A stretch of 51,439 bases of DNA from an uncultured Mediterranea sp. (GCF_902493215.1 NZ_CABUOL010000021.1:1-51439); one strand, 5' to 3'. Positions 17,535 to 24,551 are shown, numbered from the stretch's first letter. Notes: generated by a model from the sequence alone, not told the origin. A program made the numbers and translations.

Positions 17535-17569
17535 TGCAGCAAATATACAAATCTATAACCTTTGCTGCA
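17535..17569 (-). promoter_or_regulatory. Promoter TATATTTG inside an inverted repeat
   Basis: TGCAGCAAA (17535-17543) and TTTGCTGCA (17561-17569) form perfect 9-bp arms 17 bp apart. The - strand -7 element TATATTTG occupies 17540-17547, overlapping one arm. This is the layout of a repressor operator, so the YitT gene may be regulated here. Confidence 0.45.
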
Positions 17570-17609
17570 ACTATCCGATGGAAAAAAAATCGCATGAAGC
17601 CGTCCTGCC

Positions 17610-18404
17610 TCACTTCAGTCCGCGTGCCTTGTAGATGCGTTCCTTGGCTTCGTTGATTTCCTGGAACTTCTGTTCGGCAGCGCGGCGGATGTCTTCACCC
17701 AGCGCCGCCACCTTGTCGGGATGATGCTTCAAGGCCAGCCGGCGATAGGCCGCACGTACCTCGGCATCGGTAGCCTCGGGAGAGATTTCGAGTACCTTGT
17801 AGGCATCTTCCAGCGAACTGCCGCGCAGGTTGAGCATCGACTCCACCTCCTGCACCGAGAGTCCCATGGCCACCGCCACCTCCTTCAACGCCTCAATCTC
17901 TGCCTGGCACACGTTGCCGTCGCTCTGCGCTATCTTCACCAGGAAGTCCAGCATCTGCAGACGCTGCTCGTAGGTCAGGTTGACAGCAATCTGCGCACCA
18001 CAGTCGTGGATGGTGTTCTTGAATGCCATCGGATTGGTGCGTTCCATCTGCTTGCGCCGTTCGAAGAGGTTCAGCAGAATCTGTTCGCCCTCGGCCACGG
18101 CACCTTCGCCGAAATTCACCCGCAGGAAACGGCGCACAAACTCCATTTCGCTGTGCATGATGCGCCCGTCGGCTCGGATGATGTATGAAGCCATGACGAG
18201 CATGGCAAAAAGGAAACTGTTGCGCTGACCCAAGTCCTCGCAACCGGCCGATGTAGGCCCGTAGTACTCATGTCCTGTCGCACCCTGTGCCTCCGCGTCC
18301 GAAGCCTTGTCGAACAGCGAACCTATCGCATAACCGGCCAGCGCACCCAGAGGACCCATAGCCATGAAGCCCACCACGCCGCCTATCCATTTTCCGTATC
18401 CCAT
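17610..18404 (-). CDS. TerB/DnaJ-domain protein (DjlA-like co-chaperone)
   Basis: This 264-residue protein has an N-terminal hydrophobic Gly-rich segment (WIGGVVGFMAMGPLGALAGY), as in DjlA. A TerB-like helical domain follows (about 60-190, with FLFAMLVMASYIIRADGRIMHSEMEFV and FLVKIAQSDGNVCQAEIEAL). A C-terminal J domain has YKVLEISPEATDAEVRAAYR and the HPD tripeptide in KHHPDKV, needed to stimulate DnaK ATPase. It is predicted to be a membrane-anchored Hsp70 co-chaperone. It is divergent from the invertase gene. Confidence 0.9.
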   Translation of the reverse strand: MGYGKWIGGVVGFMAMGPLGALAGYAIGSLFDKASDAEAQGATGHEYYGPTSAGCEDLGQRNSFLFAMLVMASYIIRADGRIMHSEMEFVRRFLRVNFGEGAVAEGEQILLNLFERRKQMERTNPMAFKNTIHDCGAQIAVNLTYEQRLQMLDFLVKIAQSDGNVCQAEIEALKEVAVAMGLSVQEVESMLNLRGSSLEDAYKVLEISPEATDAEVRAAYRRLALKHHPDKVAALGEDIRRAAEQKFQEINEAKERIYKARGLK

Positions 18405-18497
18405 AATAATCTATATAGTTTGATTCAATCCGGCAACAAAGGAACGTAAATTTCGGCGGTCTGCCAAAGAGCCGGAACAATATTTAGCGCAAAATCG

Positions 18498-18505
18498 TAT
18501 TTTTG
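18498..18505 (+). promoter_or_regulatory. TATTTTTG promoter of the invertase gene
   Basis: An exact TAnnTTTG element lies 83 bp before the recombinase ATG. The leader carries a single AATTCCGTTA (18575-18584) that also occurs at the left recombination site, so feedback binding by the recombinase is conceivable but unproven. Confidence 0.5.
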
Positions 18506-18588
18506 CACACGAAACAAAACAAACAATACTCACCTCCACACTATTTATACATATTTATATATTAACCAACAACTAATTCCGTTAATCC

Positions 18589-19500
18589 ATGACTAACTCT
18601 AAAAAAGATTTCATCGCCTACATGTCCGCAGTGACAGCCCGCCTCCAGAACGTGGAACGGCTCGGCACGGCCCACGTCTACCGCAGTACCCTCAACCGCA
18701 TCAACGAATTTGTCGGCGGCAGGCCGCTCCCCTTCAGTGCCATCACCCCCACGTGGCTGCAAGCTTTCCAGAACTACCTGCTGGGACGTATGCTCAACTG
18801 GAACACCATCTCCACCTACATGCGCATGCTGCGCGCCGTCTACTACCGAGCCGTCGACGAAGGCCTCGCCCCCTTCCGCCCGCGCCTCTTCAAGGGAGTA
18901 TATACCGGCACGCGGGTCACGGTAAAGCGGGCCCTCGACGAGCAGATACTCCGCCGCCTGCAAAAGCCCGTATCCGCATCCGAAAGCCTCGAACGTTCAC
19001 GCCTGCTCTTCATACTGCTCTTCATGCTGCGCGGTATCCCCTTTGTCGATATCGCCTACATGCGCCGCTGCGACCTGCACGGCAACCTCCTGACCTACCG
19101 CCGCCGCAAGACGGGTGCCTGGCTCACGGTACGTGTCGAGCCCGAGGCCATGAAGCTCATCGAGCGCCTGAAGAGCCGGGACCCCGAGTCGCCCTACCTC
19201 TTCTCCTTCGTCCGCGGCACAGGGGCCGAGGGTTACCGTCAATACACCGTTGCCCTGCGCCGCTTCAACTACCGGCTGAAGCAGCTAGCTGCCACCCTAA
19301 AGGCCGGTATACAGCTCAGCAGCTATGCAGCCCGCCACAGCTGGGCCACCCTGGCCAACTACCGTGATTTCCAGCCGGAACTCATCAGCAACGCCATGGG
19401 GCATTCATCTGTAAAAATTACGGAAACTTACTTCAAACGACATTCTGATGAACGGATACACGACATGAACAGAAGTATTCTATCGTATTTGTCCATTTAA
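18589..19500 (+). CDS. Tyrosine recombinase, probable DNA invertase of the pilus switch
   Basis: This 303-residue tyrosine recombinase has a SAM-like N-terminal DNA-binding domain (about 5-90) and a C-terminal catalytic domain. Active-site residues are Arg148 (FMLRGIPFVDI), Lys174 (RRRKTG), Arg249 in SYAARHSWAT, His272 in MGHSSVKIT and the nucleophile Tyr281 (TETYFKRH). At the usual H-x-x-R position there is Tyr246, as I recall for other Bacteroidales DNA invertases. The gene stops 37 bp before a perfect 24-bp inverted repeat bounding a 545-bp segment upstream of a pilus operon, so its likely job is to invert that segment. No other phage or transposon genes are nearby, which argues against a prophage integrase. 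Confidence 0.9.
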   Translation: MTNSKKDFIAYMSAVTARLQNVERLGTAHVYRSTLNRINEFVGGRPLPFSAITPTWLQAFQNYLLGRMLNWNTISTYMRMLRAVYYRAVDEGLAPFRPRLFKGVYTGTRVTVKRALDEQILRRLQKPVSASESLERSRLLFILLFMLRGIPFVDIAYMRRCDLHGNLLTYRRRKTGAWLTVRVEPEAMKLIERLKSRDPESPYLFSFVRGTGAEGYRQYTVALRRFNYRLKQLAATLKAGIQLSSYAARHSWATLANYRDFQPELISNAMGHSSVKITETYFKRHSDERIHDMNRSILSYLSI

Positions 19501-19537
19501 GTTCATATTGGTTCACAAGAGAGGGAAAATGAAGAAT

Positions 19538-19561
19538 TCCGTTACTTCGTAGGTAACGGGA
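19538..19561 (+). repeat. Left inverted repeat (recombination site) of the invertible segment
   Basis: Arms CCGTTAC (19539-19545) and GTAACGG (19553-19559) surround the 7-bp core TTCGTAG. With flanking bases, 24 bp are perfectly repeated in inverted orientation at 20059-20082. The two-arm-plus-asymmetric-core form is that of a tyrosine recombinase crossover site. Confidence 0.85.
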
Positions 19562-19613
19562 CTTGCGATTGTTTGTTGCGACAAAGGACGGCCTTTTTTA
19601 CATAATAAACAAG

Positions 19614-19646
19614 CAAAATCATTGATTTAACATTTCAGGTTTCAAA
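19614..19646 (-). promoter_or_regulatory. Candidate leftward promoter inside the invertible segment
   Basis: On the - strand, TTTG (19643-19646) is followed after 21 bp by TGATTTTG (19614-19621), a one-mismatch match to TAnnTTTG at correct spacing. It points away from the pilus operon as assembled and would point into it after inversion, so this assembly may be in the OFF state. A rival rightward TATCTTTT (20019-20026) lacks a good -33. Confidence 0.4.
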
Positions 19647-19658
19647 AAAGTTACTATA

Positions 19659-19824
19659 CTTTTTCTTTCGCTTGCCCGAAAGAAAAAGATATCAAAAAGA
19701 AAGGGCCCCGTCTGCACCTTCGGGGCTACTCCAGACGGCTTTCAGGCTAAAGGACAGGAACTCGCTGCGCTCAGACAGCCTGTCCTTCTTCACGCCTGAA
19801 AGCCGCCTTACGCTTTACGCCCCT
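19659..19824 (+). repeat. Structured repeat element, copy A
   Basis: It opens with a 12-bp perfect stem (19659-19670 with 19677-19688). A compound stem-loop follows: outer stem 19736-19747/19794-19805 (12 bp), inner stem 19750-19758/19779-19787 (9 bp) and a 20-nt loop AACTCGCTGCGCTCAGACAG. The copy closes with CGCTTTACGCCCCT (19811-19824). Copy B repeats this architecture in inverted orientation. Confidence 0.75.
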
Positions 19825-19886
19825 ACGGTGAGGCCGGTCCACCATGCGGCGTGTAGGCTTTCCATGCGCAGCCGGGGCCTAATCGG

Positions 19887-20051
19887 AGGGGCGTAAAGCG
19901 GAGTCCCTCCTTTTGCGTAAAGAAAGGCAGACTGTCTGAGCGCAGCGAGTTTCTGCCTTTTAGCAAAAGGAGGGAACGGAGTAGCCCCGGAGGTTCAGCC
20001 CTTGACTTTTTCTTTTGGTATCTTTTCTTTTGCGTCAAGGCAAAAGAAAAG
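19887..20051 (-). repeat. Structured repeat element, copy B (inverted)
   Basis: This is the reverse-orientation partner of copy A. Its outer stem is 19904-19916/19963-19975 (13 bp), its inner stem 19923-19931/19952-19960 (9 bp), and its loop 19932-19951 is the exact reverse complement of copy A's 20-nt loop. A terminal 11-bp stem is at 20022-20032/20041-20051. Stem sequences differ from copy A but still pair. Confidence 0.75.
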
Positions 20052-20058
20052 TACACTC

Positions 20059-20082
20059 TCCCGTTACCTACGAAGTAACGGA
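20059..20082 (-). repeat. Right inverted repeat (recombination site) of the invertible segment
   Basis: This is the perfect 24-bp reverse complement of 19538-19561, with arms CCGTTAC and GTAACGG around core CTACGAA (20068-20074). It ends 32 bp before the first pilus gene's ATG. Confidence 0.85.
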
Positions 20083-20114
20083 CACCCATTGTAAAACTGT
20101 AACGAAAAAATCTT

Positions 20115-21296
20115 ATGTGTAGAGTCCGACATCTTGCACTGTCCGGCTTGCTGTTTCTGCTGTTCTGCACAGGCCAGCCCACGCAAGCCCAAAACCGGCA
20201 GACACCTGTGGAGCAGACAGGTGATTCCGCTATCCTCTTCCGGTTCGTTCCCGGAAAGCTCATGTTCTATTCCCCCTTCCGAGGGAATGACAAGTCCATT
20301 ACCGAAGCCGCCGCGCTCATCGACCGCCACCGCGAAGAAATCACTTCGGGCAAGGCCTATCTGTACATCCGCGGCTTCTGCGGATCCTACGGCAGCCAGG
20401 CCGAAAACCTGAAGGCAGCCAAGAACCGCACCAACCAGGTGAAGTCGTGGTTCATCACCCACCACGGCATGAAGGAAGACTACTACCGCACCTACAACTC
20501 ATCCCGTTCCTATAACGGCATCCGCGACGTCGTAGCCCTCATGGGCATCCAGTTCACCGAGGAATATCTGGCCGAACAGCGCGCCCTGAAGGCCCGCCGC
20601 GACAGCCTTGAACGCCTCCGTGCCGACAGTCTGGCTGCCATCGAAGCCGCACGCGCCGAGGCCGAACGCCTGGCACAGTTGCGCCGCGACAGCCTCCAGC
20701 GGGCCGAAGAGATGCGCCGCCGTCAGGCCGCCGACAGCCTGGCACGCGAAGCCGAAGCCCGCACCCGCGTCTACAAGGCTACCCCCTGGTACATCAAGTC
20801 GAACCTCCTCTACGACGCCGTGCTCATGCCTTCACTCGAAATAGAATACCGCTTCAGCGAACATTTCTCGGCCGCCATCGAGGGCAACATGGCCTGGTGG
20901 CACAACAACGGCAAGCATAAGTACTACCAGCTGGCCACCATCGTTCCCGAAGCCCGCTGGTGGTTCAAGCCGCAGGGTGCCCGCAAGGGCCACTACCTCG
21001 GCCTCTTCGGCGGACCGGGCTGGTACGACCTCGAGAACGGCAAGACCGGCTACCGCGGCGAGGGCGGCATGGTGGGCCTCAGCTACGGCTACATGTTCCC
21101 CGTGGGCAAGTACTTTGCCTTCGAGGCAGGCATCGGCCTGGGCTACGCGCACCTGAAGTACGAAGAATATGTACCGGCAGACGGACACTACGCCTACCAG
21201 CAGACCAACCGGACCAACTACTTCGGCCCGCTGAAACTGAAATTCGCTTTTGTATGGAACATCGGCCGCTGGACGGAGAAAGGAGGAAACAGATAA
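20115..21296 (+). CDS. OmpA-like/DUF3575 protein, first gene of the pilus operon
   Basis: This 393-residue protein has a signal peptide (to about residue 26, ...PTQAQ). A periplasmic OmpA-like domain follows (about 35-150, with KAYLYIRGFCGSYGSQAENLKAAKNRT), then a charged helical linker rich in R, A, E and D-S (about 155-220, LRRDSLQRAEEM) and a C-terminal DUF3575 barrel-like domain starting TPWYIKSNLLYDAVLMPSLEIEYR and ending FAFVWNIGRW. DUF3575 proteins occur in Bacteroidales type V pilus loci and are probably outer-membrane accessory or anchoring proteins. The gene begins 32 bp after the right recombination site, so its promoter must lie within or beyond the switch. Its stop overlaps the next start (TAATG). 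Confidence 0.85.
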   Translation: MCRVRHLALSGLLFLLFCTGQPTQAQNRQTPVEQTGDSAILFRFVPGKLMFYSPFRGNDKSITEAAALIDRHREEITSGKAYLYIRGFCGSYGSQAENLKAAKNRTNQVKSWFITHHGMKEDYYRTYNSSRSYNGIRDVVALMGIQFTEEYLAEQRALKARRDSLERLRADSLAAIEAARAEAERLAQLRRDSLQRAEEMRRRQAADSLAREAEARTRVYKATPWYIKSNLLYDAVLMPSLEIEYRFSEHFSAAIEGNMAWWHNNGKHKYYQLATIVPEARWWFKPQGARKGHYLGLFGGPGWYDLENGKTGYRGEGGMVGLSYGYMFPVGKYFAFEAGIGLGYAHLKYEEYVPADGHYAYQQTNRTNYFGPLKLKFAFVWNIGRWTEKGGNR

Positions 21297-22360
21297 TGAA
21301 GAATGAAGAACGAAAAATGAAGAATATCGCACTGGCCGGAACCATGCTGTTGGCGGCGGTGCTGACTACCGGCTGTCGCAAGGACCTGTGCTACAACCAT
21401 GCCGACCACGCCCCCTCCGTGAGGGCCGACGTGCAGCCCGAATGGATGCAGGAATGGGAAAACCCCTACACCGGAGGTGAAATCCAGCCGGACTGGGAAA
21501 CCATCTGGGAAGAGCAGGGATGGCCCCGCAGTTACGACGAGTTCCGCCCCGACGTGGCGGACGGCATACGCTCCATCGTCTACAACACCGGTGACGAGCC
21601 TTCCGTAAGCAACCTCGAGAGCGACGGCGGCATCATCTCCATGACCGAGGGCACGCACTCCATCCTCTTCTACAACAACGACACGGAGTACATCGTCTTC
21701 GACGGTACCGACAACTCGGCCTCGGCCACGGCCAGCACCCGTACCCGCACCCGCGCCAGCTACCAGGCCCCGCAGACCCACGCCGACGAGCGCACCATCA
21801 CCCCGCCCGATGTGCTCTACGCCTCCTACGTGCCCAGCTACGAGGCCCACAAGTCGCTCACGCCGGACGGCCTTCCCACCACCATGTACCCCCGTACCTA
21901 CACGTATCTGATACGTTACCGCTTCAAGTCGGGACTGCAGTACGTGGCACAGGCCAAGGGAGCCCTGGCCGGCATGGCCGAGAAGGTGTTCCTGAACGAC
22001 GGCCACACCGACGCCGAAGCGGCCACCGTGCTCTTCGACTGCAAGGTGGACGAGAAGGGCTGCACGGCAGAAGTGCTCACCTTCGGTGTGCCCAACTTTG
22101 CCTATAAGACCAACGAGTATACCGACGACCCCGAGAAGATGCACTGCGTGCTCACCCTCGAAGTGATGCTGAAGAACGGCAAGCACCTCACCTTCGACCG
22201 CGACATAAGCGCCGCCATGCGCATCCAGCCCCGCGGCGGCATCCTGGTGTTCAACGACATCGAGATTTCCGATGAAGACGGTACCGAAGGCTCCGGCGGT
22301 TTCGATCCCGATGTGGAAGACTGGGGTGACGTCATCGAGGTACCCCTGCCGATTGATTGA
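21296..22360 (+). CDS. DUF5119 domain lipoprotein of the pilus operon
   Basis: This is a lipoprotein of about 354 residues with lipobox VLTTGC followed by RKDLCYNHADHAPSVRADV, the opening of DUF5119 proteins that accompany FimB/Mfa2 genes in Bacteroidales. The rest is beta-rich and has the pattern of two fimbrial-like domains, with conserved GGIISMTEGTHSILFYNNDTEYIVFDG and GGILVFNDIEI near the end. A low-complexity SATASTRTRTRAS stretch lies mid-protein. The start is either 21296 (overlapping the previous stop, preceded by AAAGGAGG) or the Met at 21317. The open frame upstream to 20960 is a shadow of the preceding gene. Probable role: minor or anchoring pilus component. Confidence 0.8.
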   Translation: MKNEERKMKNIALAGTMLLAAVLTTGCRKDLCYNHADHAPSVRADVQPEWMQEWENPYTGGEIQPDWETIWEEQGWPRSYDEFRPDVADGIRSIVYNTGDEPSVSNLESDGGIISMTEGTHSILFYNNDTEYIVFDGTDNSASATASTRTRTRASYQAPQTHADERTITPPDVLYASYVPSYEAHKSLTPDGLPTTMYPRTYTYLIRYRFKSGLQYVAQAKGALAGMAEKVFLNDGHTDAEAATVLFDCKVDEKGCTAEVLTFGVPNFAYKTNEYTDDPEKMHCVLTLEVMLKNGKHLTFDRDISAAMRIQPRGGILVFNDIEISDEDGTEGSGGFDPDVEDWGDVIEVPLPID

Positions 22361-22451
22361 GAATGAAGAATGGATAATGGAATTATAAACTTAAGAAACC
22401 AATTAACTAATCAACTAACTTTATTTATTAACCCTTTAAATGATTAAGATT

Positions 22452-23444
22452 ATGAAGAAAGGTTTAATGATGCTGGGCGTAGCCGCAATGGTGCTGGCCA
22501 GCTGTACAAACGAGGAAGTGCTGAACATATCGGACAGCCGCGCTATCGGATTCAATGGAACCGGTATTGACAACATTACGAAAGCTGACGACATTACGTC
22601 AACTTCATTCGAACAGTTCTATGTGTATGGTGGTTATGGAACAAATGCTGTATTCAACAAAATCAGTGTAACAAAAAGCGGAAGCGCTTGGGGTTATAGT
22701 CCTACACAATACTGGGCAAAAGGTACTTGGTTCTTTGCCGGATATGCTGGCGGTGACGGTGTTACTCCAACTTGGGACAATGCTGCTGGTAAGCTGACAT
22801 TGGCTGTTAACTCTGCCGCAGATAAGCAAAGTGATGTGATTTTTGCTGCAAATAAAGGTGAAGATGGTAATGGTATTGTAGTAGCCGACCCCGCAACCTA
22901 CAATACTCAAGTAGTACTCAACTTTACCCACCTGCTGTCTAAAATCCAATTCAAGTTTACAAAAGAAGTGAAAAGCCTTGGTGGTGTAACCGTAAAATTG
23001 AAAGATTTCAAGGTTGCAGGCCTTACCACTAATGCCAAGTGGGTAGATGGTACTCAGCAAGTTGCCGATGAACCTGCTACTGGTGACTACACTGCTTTCA
23101 AAGATGTCTTAACAGTAATTGATGGAACCCAAGGTCTTTCTACTGCAGAATTCTATGTAATTCCACAGGATGTAGATGCATTTGCTATTACTGCTACCGC
23201 CGAAATTACCGATGCCAACGGTAGTAATATCAAAACAGGTAAAGTCACAGCTACCGTACCGACAACTGGTATCACCAAATGGGATCCGCAAACAAAATAT
23301 GTTTATACAGCCGAATTGAAGTATGAGAACATCGTGACTCCAGATCCGGGAAAAGACCCGAAACCTATCGAATTCACAGGTTCAGCTTCCGACTGGACAA
23401 CAGGTGGTGCTACAACTCCTATCAATCCGGATCCCCAAAACTAA
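22452..23444 (+). CDS. Fimbrillin family protein (probable major pilin)
   Basis: This is a 330-residue lipoprotein with lipobox MVLASC (Cys18) and a mature part beginning TNEEVLNISDSRAIGFNG, typical of Bacteroidales fimbrillins, which are exported as lipoproteins and cleaved near an early arginine before polymerising by strand exchange. Conserved features are QYWAKGTWFFAGYAGG, LNFTHLLSKIQFKF and a C-terminal TGITKWDPQTKYVYTAEL strand pair. The DNA is visibly more AT-rich than the flanking operon genes, suggesting an exchanged cassette. A Met at 22440 is possible. A TAACTTTA (about 22417) may provide its own promoter, and a strong hairpin follows the gene. Confidence 0.85.
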   Translation: MKKGLMMLGVAAMVLASCTNEEVLNISDSRAIGFNGTGIDNITKADDITSTSFEQFYVYGGYGTNAVFNKISVTKSGSAWGYSPTQYWAKGTWFFAGYAGGDGVTPTWDNAAGKLTLAVNSAADKQSDVIFAANKGEDGNGIVVADPATYNTQVVLNFTHLLSKIQFKFTKEVKSLGGVTVKLKDFKVAGLTTNAKWVDGTQQVADEPATGDYTAFKDVLTVIDGTQGLSTAEFYVIPQDVDAFAITATAEITDANGSNIKTGKVTATVPTTGITKWDPQTKYVYTAELKYENIVTPDPGKDPKPIEFTGSASDWTTGGATTPINPDPQN

Positions 23445-23468
23445 TCACCCTTTTATTTAACCATCACA

Positions 23469-23498
23469 GCCCGGGCGGGCCTGACCGCCCACCCGGGC
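23469..23498 (+). other. GC-rich hairpin between fimbrillin and HU-like gene
   Basis: GCCCGGGCGGGC pairs with GCCCACCCGGGC (one mismatch) around a 6-nt loop. No T run follows, so it is more likely an mRNA-stabilising or attenuating structure that sets a higher pilin level than a full terminator. Confidence 0.55.
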
Positions 23499-23559
23499 AC
23501 AACGCAGCCCCGCGCTGCACAAGCGAACCCGAAACTTTAGCCATTAAAACCGAACGATT

Positions 23560-24411
23560 ATGGCACAGAATCAATTTTCGATGGACCTCAATCTGAAGGC
23601 CTACCCCAACCAGCTGACGCCCGACGTGGACGACGACTACACCGTACGCGTAGACACACAGAGCACCCCGCTCGACCTGGACGACATTGCCCGTGCCACC
23701 GCACAACGGCTGGGCGAAGAAATCACCAAGGTACGTTCCGCCCTGCAGGTGGGCATGGAAGTGATGGCACAGGCCGTGGCCAGCGGATTCTGTGTCTCCA
23801 CCCCCCTGTGCTACGCCCAGCCCATGGCCACCGGCGTGGTGATGGAACACGAACTCTCGCAGCCCGTCGACCGCGACAAGGTGCGCGTCTACGCCTCCTT
23901 CCGCCAGGGCAGCGCCGTCACCGAAGCCCTCGCCCAGGCCAAGCTCCAGCTCTTCCTGCAGCCCGCAGCCACAGGGCCCTACATCGCCGGCATGACCAGC
24001 GCCTTCTTCAATGAACAGACCGGCGCAGGCGGCGCCGTCACCCGCGTACCCCTCCCCATGGAGGCAGGCGACATGGCCGTCATCACCGGCAACGGCCTCA
24101 AGGTAGTGGGCACCGACCCCTCAGTAGGCGTCACCCTCACCTCGGTGGACGACCCGCAGAAGACCTTCTTCATCCCCGCCGCCAAGATTTCGCCCAACAC
24201 GCCCAAGAAGCTCCAGTTCAGCCTGCCCGCAGGCATCACCGAAGGTGCCTGGACGGTGAAGGTCACCACCCAGTACGCCGGCGGCAACTACCAGACGAAG
24301 TCTCCAAGAATCTTTACACTGAACCGCCCCGTCTACGTAGGCCTCGCCCCCGAAGAGCCCGAACCGGGCGGCGGTACGGGAGGCGACGGACAGGACGAAA
24401 GCCCGCTGTAG
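23560..24411 (+). CDS. HU-like DNA-binding domain protein with DUF4469
   Basis: This 283-residue protein has no signal peptide. Its N-terminal half (about 1-125; LTPDVDDDYTVRVDTQSTPLDLDDIARATAQR) matches the Bacteroidetes HU-like DNA-binding domain family, and the C-terminal half (about 145-265) has the Ig-like DUF4469 form (MAVITGNGLKVVG...YQTKSPRIFTLNRPVYV). It ends in a Gly/Pro/Glu-rich tail. Such proteins are usually annotated as hypothetical DNA-binding proteins. Finding one inside a pilus operon, and directly before a palindrome array, is unusual; a link between the two is inference. GC content is high, unlike the fimbrillin gene before it. Confidence 0.75.
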   Translation: MAQNQFSMDLNLKAYPNQLTPDVDDDYTVRVDTQSTPLDLDDIARATAQRLGEEITKVRSALQVGMEVMAQAVASGFCVSTPLCYAQPMATGVVMEHELSQPVDRDKVRVYASFRQGSAVTEALAQAKLQLFLQPAATGPYIAGMTSAFFNEQTGAGGAVTRVPLPMEAGDMAVITGNGLKVVGTDPSVGVTLTSVDDPQKTFFIPAAKISPNTPKKLQFSLPAGITEGAWTVKVTTQYAGGNYQTKSPRIFTLNRPVYVGLAPEEPEPGGGTGGDGQDESPL

Positions 24412-24444
24412 GCCCTTCTGGGGCCGGTCAGCCCCCCGCGGAAT

Positions 24445-24551
24445 TTAACGGTCCGTTAAGGCCCTATTTAACGGACCGTTAAAGCCCCGCTTAACGGTCC
24501 ATTAAACGACCGCTTAACAGTCCGTTAAACGGACGCTTAATAGACAATTAA
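24445..24551. repeat. Array of five 15-bp palindromes on a 23-bp period
   Basis: Copies start at 24445, 24468, 24491, 24514 and 24537. The first two are perfect TTAACGG-N-CCGTTAA (N = T, then A). The third and fourth have one change each, and the fifth is decayed to TTAATAGACAATTAA. Linkers are 8 bp and variable. The array ends 19 bp before the second fimbrillin ATG. Confidence 0.9.

Larger units (their letters stand above)
19538..20082. mobile_element. Invertible DNA segment (phase switch) upstream of the pilus operon
   Basis: This 545-bp segment is bounded by perfect 24-bp inverted repeats and lies between a recombinase gene (stop at 19500) and the first pilus gene (start at 20115). It contains no real gene. 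The open frames read through it (for example around 19672-19896 and 19823-20263) are translations of non-coding structured repeats. Inside are two inverted copies of a structured element (19659-19824 and 19887-20051) and candidate promoters. Inversion would swap which end faces the operon. This is inferred from architecture; the opposite orientation has not been seen. Confidence 0.8.

Noticed and set aside
18589..19500. Recombinase as a prophage or conjugative-element integrase
   Set aside because: No phage, relaxase or transfer genes and no tRNA attachment site nearby; the matching inverted repeats immediately downstream fit an invertase better.
19672..20263. Open frames of 74 and 146 residues across the invertible segment, both containing an RNSLRSDSL peptide
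   Set aside because: They are translations of the two inverted structured repeats; the shared peptide comes from the conserved 20-nt loop. No start signals or protein-like composition.
24445..24551. CRISPR array reading of the regular repeats
   Set aside because: Repeats are 15-bp palindromes with only 8-bp linkers and no cas genes are in the window; spacers are far too short.
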